Assembly: GCF_037861325.1 (NCBI RefSeq)
Contig: NZ_JAFELW010000002.1
Origin: Riemerella anatipestifer_F
GTDB taxonomy: Bacteria > Bacteroidota > Bacteroidia > Flavobacteriales > Weeksellaceae
Length of the DNA: 64,000 bases
Direction: 5' to 3' (one strand)
The notes under the pieces are model-generated. The model had not been told where the DNA came from and did not search any database. It saw only the letters and a program-made list of their open reading frames with translations. The position numbers and the translations under genes are program-made. Of this stretch, positions 43,427 through 52,140 are shown piece after piece (within the stretch, counting starts at the first letter, position 1; every line of letters starts with the position of its first letter).

Positions 43427-46400
43427 ATGAAAAAGACCGTTTTAATCGCTGCTATAGCGTTTTGTGGTTATGGAACGATGCAAGCTCAGGTAACTACAGG
43501 AAGTATGACTGGGGTGGTAACTACTGTTTCAGGTCAAAAATCCACCAGTGCTAGCATCAAAGCTACACACATCCCTTCAGGAACTGTCTATTCAGCTAAA
43601 TCAAGTAACTCTGGAAGTTTTAACCTTCCTAACATGAGAGTAGGTGGTCCTTACAAAGTTGAAATACAATATCCTGGTCAAGCACCAACAGTTTACGAGG
43701 ATGTTTATATTGAACTTGACAGACCTTATGTTTTAAATGCTACTTTGGGAGAAAACACCAAAACTAAGACTATCCAAGAAGTAGTACTTTCTGGAGGTAA
43801 AGGAAAAAGTGGTAATAAAGCCGGTGCAGGCGTTAATGTTGGATTAAAACAAATTCAGGAACTCCCACAATCTTCTCGTAGTATTACAGAGTTTACTAGA
43901 TTAACACCTCAATCTAATGGTACTTCTTTCGCCGGTAGAGATTCTAGATATAACAATCTACAGATAGATGGTGCTAACTTTAATAATGGGTTTGGGCTTA
44001 GTGGTAACCCTCTACCTGGTGGTAGTGCTCAGCCTATTTCTTTGGACGCCATTCAAGAAATCACGGTTAACATTGCTCCTTTTGATGTTACCCAATCAGG
44101 ATTTACTGGAGCAGGGATAAACGCTGTTACAAAATCAGGAACAAATAAATTCCAAGGGTCTTTATACGGATATTATAATGCAAAAGAACTTAATGGTTGG
44201 AGAATAAACGGTGAAAATATAGACAGATTATCTGGAGCAAAAATCACAAATGGTCTTACCATAGGAGGGCCGATAGTAAAAAACAAATTATTCTTCTTTG
44301 TTAGTGCAGAAAGGGAGACCTCAACAGGAGCAAATGCATCTGGAGCAAACTTATGGAAGGCATCTCAAGATGGTGTATCTAACCCTGTTTCAAACGTATC
44401 AAGAGTTAAAGAAAGTGACCTAATTGCTGTTAGAAATCACTTGATTAACACATGGGGATACGACCCAGGTAGATATCAAGGCTATGCTAACGAAGCAATG
44501 CAAACAGGAGATAAACTTTTAGTAAGATTAGATTGGAACATTAGCGATAAGCATAAATTTGCTATTAGGTACAATATTTTAGATGGTAACTCTATGCAAA
44601 CTGCTAACCCTACATCTGGACCTTCTCCTAGATCAGCTTGGGGACGTGTGAGCGACAGAGCCATGACTTTCGAGAATGGTAATTATGGATTTAACAATAA
44701 AGTTCAATCATTAACTGCCGAGCTTAACTCCACATTCACTTCTAAATTATCAAATAAGTTCTTATTTACTTACTCAAATATTCAAGATACGAGAACAACA
44801 CCTTCTAAGTCTTTATTCCCATTTGTTGATATTTGGGATGGTTCTTCAACAGGAGGTAACTATATTAGTTTTGGAACAGAATTATTCTCGTATTTAAATG
44901 ATGTTGTAAACAAAAACTATTCATTCATAAACAACTTAACTTACACTTCAGGGAAACACTCTGTTACAGGAGGGGTTGCTTTTGAACTTCAAAAATTCGG
45001 AAACTCATTTACTAGAATGGGTACAGGGTATTACAGATATGCCTCTGTAGAAGATTTCTTAAAAACAGGTACTTCAGCTGAAGTTGCACCTATTATGTTT
45101 GGTCTTACTTACCCTTATCAAGGGCAAGACACCTACTCTAGAATTAATTTTGGATTAGCATCTGCTTATGTTCAAGATAAAATAACGCTTAACGACCGTT
45201 TTAACCTCACAGTAGGTTTAAGAGCTGAGTTACCACTTTATCTTAATAAATTAACTCCTAATGAAGCTATTGACAATCTCAAACTTTTAGGCGTTAATGG
45301 TGAGGAAAGAACATACAACTCAGGGAAGTGGCCAAAATCAAGAGTGATGCTTTCTCCTCGTTTTGGATTCAATTATGATGTAAACGGAGATCGCTCATTA
45401 GTTATTAGAGGAGGTACAGGTATCTTCACGGGTAGAGTTCCTTTCGTATGGTTTACCAATATGCCAACCAATGCTGGTGTTCTCCAAAATACAGTGGAAC
45501 CAGGTTCTTACGCAGATGTTGCAAGCTGGATAGGGAATGTAAGATTCCAACCTGGAGATATTTACTATCACCTAAAAAATGTACCTAGAGGTGCTGAAAA
45601 TGTATTTATTCAAACTCCAAAAGATGGTGTCCCAAATACATTCTCTCTAGTTGATGAGAACTTCAAGATGCCATCTGTATGGAGATCTAGTTTAGGAGTA
45701 GACTATAAAATTCCTAATACTTACTTAACACTATCTTCTGATATCCTTTACACTAGAGACGTAAATGCGGTATTCCAGTTTGGAGCTAATAGAAAAGAAT
45801 CTGATGTTAGAATGACCTACGCTGGAGTAGACAGAGTGTTTTATCCTAACAAAGCATCTTATCAGTACAATTCTGCTATTGGAGGTAATGCTGCTACTGT
45901 ACTTACAAACACAAGAACAAAAGGTTATGCATTCTCTGCTACTGTTGGTGCTACTTTAAGACCTTGGAACGGATTATCTGGTTCAGTATTCTATACTTAC
46001 TCAGAGGCTAAAGAAGTTTCTTCAAACTCTGGCTCTAGTGCTTCTTCAGCTTGGGGTGGTTCTCCAACGGTAGATACTCCTAACCAGCAATTCTTAAGCA
46101 CTTCTGCATTCGCTATTCCTCATAGAGTAGTTGCAAATCTTAGCTACACTATTAAAGGAACTACTCTAGGAGTTTATTATACAGGAGGACATCAAGGTAG
46201 ATTCTCTTACTACTATGCTAATGATGTGAATGGAGATGGTATTTCTAATGACCTTCTTTACATTCCAAAAAATACAGCAGACATGAAGTTTGTTGATATT
46301 ACAAGTGGAGGAGCTGTTGTATTTACTGCTGACCAACAAAGAAAAGCATTCGATAAGTTTGTTGCTGATAATGGTCTAGAAAAATACAGAGGGCAAATAT

Positions 46401-46738
46401 TACCTCGTAACGAGTTTCTTTTACCTTGGTTAAACCGTTTTGATGTAAGACTTACTCAAAACTTATTTACAAATATGGTAAGAAAAGGAGATAAAATCCA
46501 GATTACTTGTGATATAATCAATTTCGGAAATATGCTTAACTCTAGATGGGGCGTTCAAGATTATAACATAAGTTCTTATGGAGCTGCTATCTTAAGAGTT
46601 GCTGATAGAACTCTAACCGCAAATCCTAACTTCCAAATGGAAAGAGATGGTAAAGATTTAGTAACTTCTCCTTATAGACCTGTAAGCAGCAGATTTACTA
46701 CATGGAGTGCTGTACTAGGATTTAAATATACTTTCTAA
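43427..46738 (+). CDS. Oar-like TonB-dependent receptor with carboxypeptidase-regulatory-like N-terminal domain
   Basis: An exported receptor of about 1103 residues. The signal peptide (MKKTVLIAAIAFCGYG to MQAQ) is followed by a carboxypeptidase-regulatory-like beta domain (about 25-105: GSMTGVVTTVSGQKS, SNSGSFNLPNMRVGG), then a plug with RDSRYNNLQIDGANFNNGFG and a very large barrel ending LGFKYTF. It matches the Oar family, outer-membrane proteins of uncertain cargo (protease maturation or adhesion in Myxococcus). The frame also has upstream ATGs at 43406 and 43418; 43427 gives the cleanest signal peptide. The shared leader block (43311-43390) links it to the preceding receptor. Confidence 0.88.
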   Translation: MKKTVLIAAIAFCGYGTMQAQVTTGSMTGVVTTVSGQKSTSASIKATHIPSGTVYSAKSSNSGSFNLPNMRVGGPYKVEIQYPGQAPTVYEDVYIELDRPYVLNATLGENTKTKTIQEVVLSGGKGKSGNKAGAGVNVGLKQIQELPQSSRSITEFTRLTPQSNGTSFAGRDSRYNNLQIDGANFNNGFGLSGNPLPGGSAQPISLDAIQEITVNIAPFDVTQSGFTGAGINAVTKSGTNKFQGSLYGYYNAKELNGWRINGENIDRLSGAKITNGLTIGGPIVKNKLFFFVSAERETSTGANASGANLWKASQDGVSNPVSNVSRVKESDLIAVRNHLINTWGYDPGRYQGYANEAMQTGDKLLVRLDWNISDKHKFAIRYNILDGNSMQTANPTSGPSPRSAWGRVSDRAMTFENGNYGFNNKVQSLTAELNSTFTSKLSNKFLFTYSNIQDTRTTPSKSLFPFVDIWDGSSTGGNYISFGTELFSYLNDVVNKNYSFINNLTYTSGKHSVTGGVAFELQKFGNSFTRMGTGYYRYASVEDFLKTGTSAEVAPIMFGLTYPYQGQDTYSRINFGLASAYVQDKITLNDRFNLTVGLRAELPLYLNKLTPNEAIDNLKLLGVNGEERTYNSGKWPKSRVMLSPRFGFNYDVNGDRSLVIRGGTGIFTGRVPFVWFTNMPTNAGVLQNTVEPGSYADVASWIGNVRFQPGDIYYHLKNVPRGAENVFIQTPKDGVPNTFSLVDENFKMPSVWRSSLGVDYKIPNTYLTLSSDILYTRDVNAVFQFGANRKESDVRMTYAGVDRVFYPNKASYQYNSAIGGNAATVLTNTRTKGYAFSATVGATLRPWNGLSGSVFYTYSEAKEVSSNSGSSASSAWGGSPTVDTPNQQFLSTSAFAIPHRVVANLSYTIKGTTLGVYYTGGHQGRFSYYYANDVNGDGISNDLLYIPKNTADMKFVDITSGGAVVFTADQQRKAFDKFVADNGLEKYRGQILPRNEFLLPWLNRFDVRLTQNLFTNMVRKGDKIQITCDIINFGNMLNSRWGVQDYNISSYGAAILRVADRTLTANPNFQMERDGKDLVTSPYRPVSSRFTTWSAVLGFKYTF

Positions 46739-46756
46739 AAAGGTCTACTTTATTAG

Positions 46757-46798
46757 ATAAAAAAGCCGATACACAAGTGTATCGGCTTTTTATTTTTA
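46757..46798. terminator. Bidirectional intrinsic terminator
   Basis: Stem AAAAGCCGATACAC/GTGTATCGGCTTTT with A-run before and T-run after. It lies between convergent receptor genes and can act for both strands. Confidence 0.9.
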
Positions 46799-46820
46799 AG
46801 AGTTATTATATTCATTTTAC

Positions 46821-49187
46821 TTAAAAACTCACATCTATACCCGTATAAAAGTTGGTAGGCATAATGGGGGCATAAATCATTCCGCCGTCAAAGTAGTTAC
46901 CAAAAGGATTTTTAGCATCTATAATTGGGCGTTTTTGAGTATAGGAAGTTAAGTTTTCTGCCCCTAAATACAATCTAATATTACGATTAAAAAACCTTGA
47001 TATTTGAGCATTCAGTAGAGCGTAAGGCTTCGTAAACGCTTTGTTTTGGTATTCTTCTGGGTTTTGGTAAGTATTAGGCAACCTTTGAACGCCAACCCAC
47101 TGCAAAGTAGCATCTAAATTCCAGTAAGCCTGTTTACTGTTTTTTACCGTAGAATATGCCACATTGATAAACCCTCTGTGTTTTGCCATAAATGGAACTT
47201 CCCGTCTTCCCTCTAGATAATCTGCCCATACATCATAATACTTATAAGCAAGCCTAAAATCTAATCTGTTGGCTGGGCTAAAATCCAGCTGAGTCTGGAA
47301 AGCCAATGCCCTAGATTTACCTTCTAAATTATAAAAAAGCATTTTTTGAGGAGAATAGTCTAAATCTACTATTACTTGATTTTGAAAATCGGTGCGAAAA
47401 ACATCTGTTACCCATGAAGCCTTTCTCTTAAAAAGTTTAAACTCTTTCTGCAAACTTAGCCCGTAGTTCCACGCTATTTCTGGAGAAAGTCCATAAACTT
47501 TTCCGTTAGGATTCAGCACCTCTATTGCCCTATTAGAGGCAAAAAAGTTTTGATTTTCTGCAAAGATATTAGCCGTTCTAAATCCTCTCCCTGCACTTAG
47601 CCTTACAATGGTTTTATCGTTAATATCATACTTAAAATTCAATCTAGGAGAAAGTTGCGTTCCTGCCAAATTATGGAAATCAGACCTCAATCCTGCCACC
47701 AAAGTATAAGCTGCTCCCGTTAGTGTATATTCTGCAAATGCCCCTGCCACTCGCTCCGTTCTCATAAAATTTTGAGCTAAATAATCTTCATCATAAGCAT
47801 CATACAAAAAGCTCCCTCCCACTTTATATTTATGATTGGTATTTCCAATAATACTTTCAAAAATTAAATTGGAATAGAAAGATTGCTGTTTTCCAAAATA
47901 AGTTCTCTTTCCGAAAAAGCTATCCTGTTGATGATAGGTAAACTGATTGATAAATCCTAAGCTTTGATAAGGCTTTCCTTTAAAAATATAACCTGTTTTA
48001 TTCCAAATTTGGAACCTAGAAATATCAACACCTACACCGTAAAGATTTTGTTGGTCTTGAGTTTTTATCCAATCATAACCAACCTGTCCAGCCTTCCTTT
48101 CATCTTTAACTATATTCATTCCTAAATGATTTCCCCAGCCTGTATGGTCTAAATCAGTATAGTTCAACAGGTAAGTTACATTAAGTTGATGACCTTTAGG
48201 CTGGTCTAAAAATCCATCTTTATTTCTATCCATTTCTGGGAAAGTTCCATTAGCGTGTACTAAAATAGACTGATTCCAATGTTCAGAAAGCAACGAAGTA
48301 TTAACGAGGTTAAACTCTGTACGCCCGTTTTCATCAGCAAAGAAATTAAGTTCTGTTTTTGGATTTTGGTTAAACTTAACTAGCTCTGTGTTAATTTGCC
48401 CCGTAATGCCCTCGTAGCCACTAACCACAGTACTTCCTCCTTTGGTAAGCTGTATGCCACCAATCCATCTACCTGGAATAAAATTAAGCCCATAAGCAGT
48501 CGCTAGCCCTCTTATTTCGGGCAAAAGTTCCTTAGTAAGGCTGGTATATTTTTGCTCCAAACCTAACATTCTAAGCTGTTTTGTCCCTGTTACAGCGTTG
48601 GTAAAAGCCACATCTACCGTTGCATTAGTTTCAAAACTTTCGGAGAGATTACAACAAGCGGCTTTTAGAAGCTCTTTAGAAGAAATATTAAACGTTAAAC
48701 CCACCTCTTTTTTATTTAGTGATGTAGCCTCTCCTACTTTGGTAACCACAACCTCATCTATTTGCTTCGCTTTTTGATGATAGTCGTGATGATGGTCATC
48801 TTTCTGAATAGAATCTTCCTCAGATTTTGGTGTAGTATCAGAAAGTCGTCTAGTGTATAAACAGCATTGAGGGAGTTTCTTATAAGTATCCTCATCTGCT
48901 CTATACAACTCATTATCATATCCTACTTCTGCGATTTTTTTGAGGATTTTTTCTTTTGAAGTCTTTTTAGAATCATAAGTATAAGTAAGGATTTTCTTTT
49001 CTTTATCCCAAACAGCTTCCACTATATTTTCCTCATTAGCTGCTTTTTCTATGGTTGCCTTACACATATCACAGTTACCTAATACTATGGCAGTTTCTGT
49101 CTTTGGGTTTTGAATTTGTGCTTTTATATGATTTGCAAACACCAATATTAGAACAATTAGCATTGCTCCTTTTAATCTATTTTTCAT
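46821..49187 (-). CDS. TonB-dependent receptor with an N-terminal heavy-metal-associated (HMA) domain
   Basis: A 788-residue outer-membrane receptor. The signal peptide ends NHIKAQ. An HMA domain follows (about 28-95) with GNCDMC (C39, C42), typical of copper-binding folds, and then a His-rich linker (DDHHHDYH). The plug has the AACCNLSESFETNATVDV segment with paired Cys, and the barrel ends GIDVSF. The likely role is copper or another soft-metal related transport or sensing at the outer membrane, inferred from the HMA and from the Cys-rich gene upstream (49293-49664). The order of domains resembles metal-linked receptors of Bacteroidota. Confidence 0.85.
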   Translation of the reverse strand: MKNRLKGAMLIVLILVFANHIKAQIQNPKTETAIVLGNCDMCKATIEKAANEENIVEAVWDKEKKILTYTYDSKKTSKEKILKKIAEVGYDNELYRADEDTYKKLPQCCLYTRRLSDTTPKSEEDSIQKDDHHHDYHQKAKQIDEVVVTKVGEATSLNKKEVGLTFNISSKELLKAACCNLSESFETNATVDVAFTNAVTGTKQLRMLGLEQKYTSLTKELLPEIRGLATAYGLNFIPGRWIGGIQLTKGGSTVVSGYEGITGQINTELVKFNQNPKTELNFFADENGRTEFNLVNTSLLSEHWNQSILVHANGTFPEMDRNKDGFLDQPKGHQLNVTYLLNYTDLDHTGWGNHLGMNIVKDERKAGQVGYDWIKTQDQQNLYGVGVDISRFQIWNKTGYIFKGKPYQSLGFINQFTYHQQDSFFGKRTYFGKQQSFYSNLIFESIIGNTNHKYKVGGSFLYDAYDEDYLAQNFMRTERVAGAFAEYTLTGAAYTLVAGLRSDFHNLAGTQLSPRLNFKYDINDKTIVRLSAGRGFRTANIFAENQNFFASNRAIEVLNPNGKVYGLSPEIAWNYGLSLQKEFKLFKRKASWVTDVFRTDFQNQVIVDLDYSPQKMLFYNLEGKSRALAFQTQLDFSPANRLDFRLAYKYYDVWADYLEGRREVPFMAKHRGFINVAYSTVKNSKQAYWNLDATLQWVGVQRLPNTYQNPEEYQNKAFTKPYALLNAQISRFFNRNIRLYLGAENLTSYTQKRPIIDAKNPFGNYFDGGMIYAPIMPTNFYTGIDVSF

Positions 49188-49292
49188 TGATTTTAGGTTT
49201 AATTTATACGAAACATTATCATTTCATTATTTAACGAAACGATATTTTAACTGCTATTTTTAGGATTATCTTACCTAAAAAACACCTATAAA

Positions 49293-49664
49293 TTAACCTA
49301 TTTTGGGTGGTTGCCAAATCTCTACTAAAGGCTTAGTAGGAATAAATCTGAAATAATGAGTATTTGGTTTTTTATGAAATTTTAAATGACATAAAGCCAC
49401 CCATTGAGTGGTATCCAAGGAATAGACTAATTGATTAAATGAATAAACATTAGGGCATTTATTACAATCTGTTCCACAAGGATTTTGATGCTGATTTTCT
49501 CCTTTAGAATGAGTAGAACAACACTCTTTAGAATGCTCCTCTCCACAACAGTTAGAAGACTCTACTTGCACCACTTTCGTCATACTTGTATAACCGTTCT
49601 GCTTAGGAAAAATAAAAATACCTAAACACAACAATAAAAACAATATGTGGATTTTTTTACTCAT
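49293..49664 (-). CDS. Exported Cys-rich small protein (HYC_CC_PP-like)
   Basis: A 123-residue exported protein: signal peptide (SKKIHILFLLLCLGIFIF), then a Cys/His-rich segment (SSNCCGEEHSKECCSTHSKG, CGTDCNKC) and a C-terminal Trp/Pro ending (WQPPKI). The double-Cys and PP ending match a family of small Bacteroidota proteins (HYC_CC_PP). These features suit binding soft metal ions in the periplasm. It lies upstream of the HMA-TonB receptor on the same strand, 105 bases apart. The start at MSKKIHIL (49664) is chosen over the weaker upstream codon. Confidence 0.8.
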   Translation of the reverse strand: MSKKIHILFLLLCLGIFIFPKQNGYTSMTKVVQVESSNCCGEEHSKECCSTHSKGENQHQNPCGTDCNKCPNVYSFNQLVYSLDTTQWVALCHLKFHKKPNTHYFRFIPTKPLVEIWQPPKIG

Positions 49665-49718
49665 TGACAGAACAAATATAGTCATTATTTTTTTAAATGA
49701 GTGTATCCTATAATCTAC

Positions 49719-49726
49719 TACATTTG
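49719..49726 (+). promoter_or_regulatory. -7 element (TACATTTG) of alkD
   Basis: TACATTTG ends four bases before the ATG at 49731, suggesting a leaderless transcript. Confidence 0.5.
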
Positions 49727-49730
49727 CAAA

Positions 49731-50438
49731 ATGATTTTACAAGAAATTAAACAAGCTCTCAAAGATTTATCCGATGAGCAAAAGGCTAGATTTAGTCTTA
49801 AATACTTTAAAGCGAATAAAGGAGAATACGCCGAAGGAGACCAATTTATTGGGGTTACAGTACCAGACCAAAGACAAGTTGCAAAAGCTTTTTGGCAAAC
49901 GGTTTCTTTGGAAGACATTAAGCAACTCCTACAGTCAAAAATACATGAGCATAGATTGACAGCACTACTAATGCTCATCCTGAAATTTGAAAAAACACCT
50001 CCAAAACGAAAAGAGTTAGTAGATTTTTATTTATCAAATCTTGAAGGTGTTAATAATTGGGATTTGGTAGATACTTCCGCCTATAAACTTTTGGGTAGAT
50101 ATTGTTTTGATAACGATGCTGAATATCTTTTGGACAGTCTAGCCAATTCTAAAAACCTATGGTATAATAGAATTGCAGTGGTATCAATGCTTTACTACAT
50201 ACGGAAAGAACAATATACACTTCCTCAAAAACTCATCTTGAAACACCTTAATCATCCTCACGACTTAATGCATAAAGCTAATGGCTGGATGTTAAGAGAA
50301 CTAGGCAAAAGAAATGAAGAAATATTATTAGAATTACTCAAACAGCACTATACTGCTATGCCTAGAACCACTCTAAGATACGCCATAGAAAAACTAGATG
50401 AACCTCTAAGACAAGATTTTCTAAAAAGAAATATTTAA
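49731..50438 (+). CDS. DNA alkylation repair protein (AlkD-type HEAT-repeat glycosylase)
   Basis: A 235-residue all-helical HEAT-repeat protein that removes alkylated bases such as 3-methyladenine. It has the family motif NNWDLVDTSA (W110, D114 correspond to the catalytic pair) and DSLANSKNLWYNRIAVVS. The end is KRNEEILLELLKQHYTAMPR..., and 113 bases of this end are repeated at 51541-51653. The start at MILQEIK (49731) is supported by the -7 element at 49719-49726; a longer frame from 49701 would begin before it. The end KRNI appears slightly altered compared with the copy downstream. Confidence 0.92.
   Translation: MILQEIKQALKDLSDEQKARFSLKYFKANKGEYAEGDQFIGVTVPDQRQVAKAFWQTVSLEDIKQLLQSKIHEHRLTALLMLILKFEKTPPKRKELVDFYLSNLEGVNNWDLVDTSAYKLLGRYCFDNDAEYLLDSLANSKNLWYNRIAVVSMLYYIRKEQYTLPQKLILKHLNHPHDLMHKANGWMLRELGKRNEEILLELLKQHYTAMPRTTLRYAIEKLDEPLRQDFLKRNI
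50313..50425 (+). repeat. Direct repeat copy 1 (3' end of alkD)
   Basis: 113 bases almost identical (5 mismatches) to 51541-51653, including the block encoding HYTAMPRTTLRYAIEKLDEP. Confidence 0.9.
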
Positions 50439-50526
50439 CAAGATTTATTTTAATTACTTATTACTTTATAAAAACCTTAATGACTCTTACTACTTGATAT
50501 GATTTTTCAAAATAAGAAAGGTTTAT

Positions 50527-50534
50527 TATATTTG
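50527..50534 (+). promoter_or_regulatory. -7 element (TATATTTG) of the cassette
   Basis: TATATTTG fits TAnnTTTG, 24 bases before the ATG at 50559. Confidence 0.55.
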
Positions 50535-50558
50535 AGGACTAATAAAAAATAAAATCAT

Positions 50559-51227
50559 ATGAAAAAGACATTAAGTACTTTATTGGTAATTACATTATCT
50601 TTTACTTCTTGTAGTCGTAATGATAATTTTGAAACTTCAGAATCTAAGATTAATTTGAAGAAAACTAATTTAGATTTACAATCTATACACTCTTCCATTA
50701 AAGGAGAGTTTTCTTTGAAAAAACATTTTGAAAAAAACACATCATTCCATCAAAACACCGATGAAATAGAAAAAAAATTTAATGAAAAATTTAATGAAAA
50801 CTTACAATATGCTTACAGTAATGGAGTCGAAAGTTTGTTTGAAAAAAATAATTTAAATGTAGAGTGGATTTCTGCTGTTGAGTATGTAATTAGTAACATG
50901 GAAAACACCGATGTTTATGATAATATTGAAGAAATGAATATTATACATAATGAAAATGAAGCTAGATTGTTTTTTGCATTTGTAGAGACATATGTTGAGT
51001 ATGAAAAAATAAAATCGGGGGTATCAAGGAGAAAAAATAATTCAATTTATTATGAACAAGGTTTGCCTTCTGGCTGTGGTAGAGCCGTAGTTGGCTCAAT
51101 ATTAACTACCGCAGTTTTTGCAGGAGTGACAGCTGCATCAGGAGGATTTGGTGCAGCCGCAGCAATTGGTTTTTTAGCGAGTAAATCTTGGGCTACATAT
51201 AATATCATAAGTGCTTGTTCAGCATAA
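50559..51227 (+). CDS. Predicted lipoprotein with a bacteriocin-like C-terminal peptide
   Basis: A 222-residue protein that I do not recognise. Lipobox LSFTSC (Cys18) gives a predicted lipid anchor. A long, charged helical middle follows (about 25-165). The last 50 residues are very different: they start SGCGRAVVG, run through AASGGFGAAAAIGFL and end IISACSA. This Gly/Ala-rich, weakly basic stretch with two Cys near its ends resembles pore-forming class II bacteriocins or circular peptides, though no leader cleavage site is proven. The gene has its own promoter and is followed by a small membrane protein. Its function is inferred only. Confidence 0.65.
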   Translation: MKKTLSTLLVITLSFTSCSRNDNFETSESKINLKKTNLDLQSIHSSIKGEFSLKKHFEKNTSFHQNTDEIEKKFNEKFNENLQYAYSNGVESLFEKNNLNVEWISAVEYVISNMENTDVYDNIEEMNIIHNENEARLFFAFVETYVEYEKIKSGVSRRKNNSIYYEQGLPSGCGRAVVGSILTTAVFAGVTAASGGFGAAAAIGFLASKSWATYNIISACSA

Positions 51228-51245
51228 AAAACGAATTTTATTTAA

Positions 51246-51431
51246 ATGAAAAAATATATATTGTGTTCTCTTATTATAGTTTCTGTTTTTTTTGTTACTT
51301 ACAATTTTTATTGCATTATAACAGATTTTGAGAATATAAGTATTTTAAATTTGATAGGTAATGCAATTGTATCTATCTATATAATTGTAAGCATAATATA
51401 TATATTGAAAAATAAGACGAACATTAAGTAG
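51246..51431 (+). CDS. Small two-helix membrane protein (possible immunity protein)
   Basis: A 61-residue protein: two hydrophobic helices (about 4-24 and 35-54) with a short polar middle (TDFENISIL) and a basic C-terminal end (KNKTNIK). It lies 18 bases after the lipoprotein gene and is followed by a terminator at 51490-51520, so they likely form one transcript. Size and shape suit a bacteriocin immunity protein or membrane partner, but no family was recognised. Confidence 0.6.
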   Translation: MKKYILCSLIIVSVFFVTYNFYCIITDFENISILNLIGNAIVSIYIIVSIIYILKNKTNIK

Positions 51432-51489
51432 AGTATAATACAAAATCCTTATCACTTTATAAGGATGGATATGAGAGAAGTAACAGACC

Positions 51490-51523
51490 AGAAAGCATCT
51501 TAGTAATGAGATGCTTTCTTATT
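51490..51523 (+). terminator. Intrinsic terminator of the cassette
   Basis: Stem AGAAAGCATCT/AGATGCTTTCT (51490-51500, 51509-51519) followed by T-rich TTATTT. Confidence 0.85.
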
Positions 51524-51540
51524 TAAACATTATGATAAAA

Positions 51541-51653
51541 AACGAAGAAGTATTATTAGAGTTCCTCAAACAGCACTATACTGCTATGCCTAGAACCACA
51601 CTAAGATACGCCATAGAAAAACTAGATGAACCTCTAAGACAAGATTTTCTAAA
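51541..51653 (+). repeat. Direct repeat copy 2 (alkD 3' end fragment)
   Basis: 113 bases with 5 mismatches to 50313-50425. In frame it reads EVLLEFLKQHYTAMPR... and continues without stop to the YdeI-like gene's ATG at 51667, so it is a pseudogene fragment or the remaining end of the original alkD. Confidence 0.9.
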
Positions 51654-51666
51654 TGGAAAATTTAAT

Positions 51667-52137
51667 ATGAAAACTATTAACTTCACTGCAGAAATTATCC
51701 AACACGGAACAGACAATGCTGGTTATGTGATCTTCCCTTTTTCCACCGAAGAACTTTTTGGTAAAAAAGGGCAAGTAAAGGTAAAAGTGCTATTTGATAA
51801 TAAAGTACCATACCGAGGAAGTCTTGCTAAAATGGGCAAATCCTATCATTTTTTAATTTTAACCAAAGAAATTAGAGCATCATTAAATAAAACCTTTGGA
51901 GATACTGTAGAGGTAAGTCTTCAGCAAGATTTAGAGGAGCGTGTTGTTATTATACCTGAGGAAGTATTAACTATATTTAATGCTTATCCTGAAGTAGGGT
52001 TAGCTTATAACAAGCTATCGTACACCCGAAAAAAAGAACTAATGTTATGGATTACCTCTGCCAAAAAAGTAGAAACTAAAGAAAGAAGAAAGCAACAACT
52101 ACCTTCCATTATTTTAGAAGAAACCAAAAATAAATAG
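51667..52137 (+). CDS. YdeI/OmdA-like protein (DUF1905 + YdeI C-terminal domain)
   Basis: A 156-residue cytosolic protein. Residues 1-90 fit the DUF1905 beta fold (FTAEIIQHGTDNAGYVIFPF, VKVKVLFDNKVPYRGSL, FGDTVEVSLQQD); the C-terminal part (about 95-150) fits the YdeI/OmdA domain (NKLSYTRKKELMLWITSAK, VETKERRKQQ). Such proteins are linked to envelope or antimicrobial stress, but the reaction is unknown. The upstream frame joins to copy 2 of the alkD repeat; the ATG at 51667 gives the natural family length. Its stop is 3 bases from the convergent rhomboid stop. Confidence 0.82.
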   Translation: MKTINFTAEIIQHGTDNAGYVIFPFSTEELFGKKGQVKVKVLFDNKVPYRGSLAKMGKSYHFLILTKEIRASLNKTFGDTVEVSLQQDLEERVVIIPEEVLTIFNAYPEVGLAYNKLSYTRKKELMLWITSAKKVETKERRKQQLPSIILEETKNK

Positions 52138-52140
52138 TTA

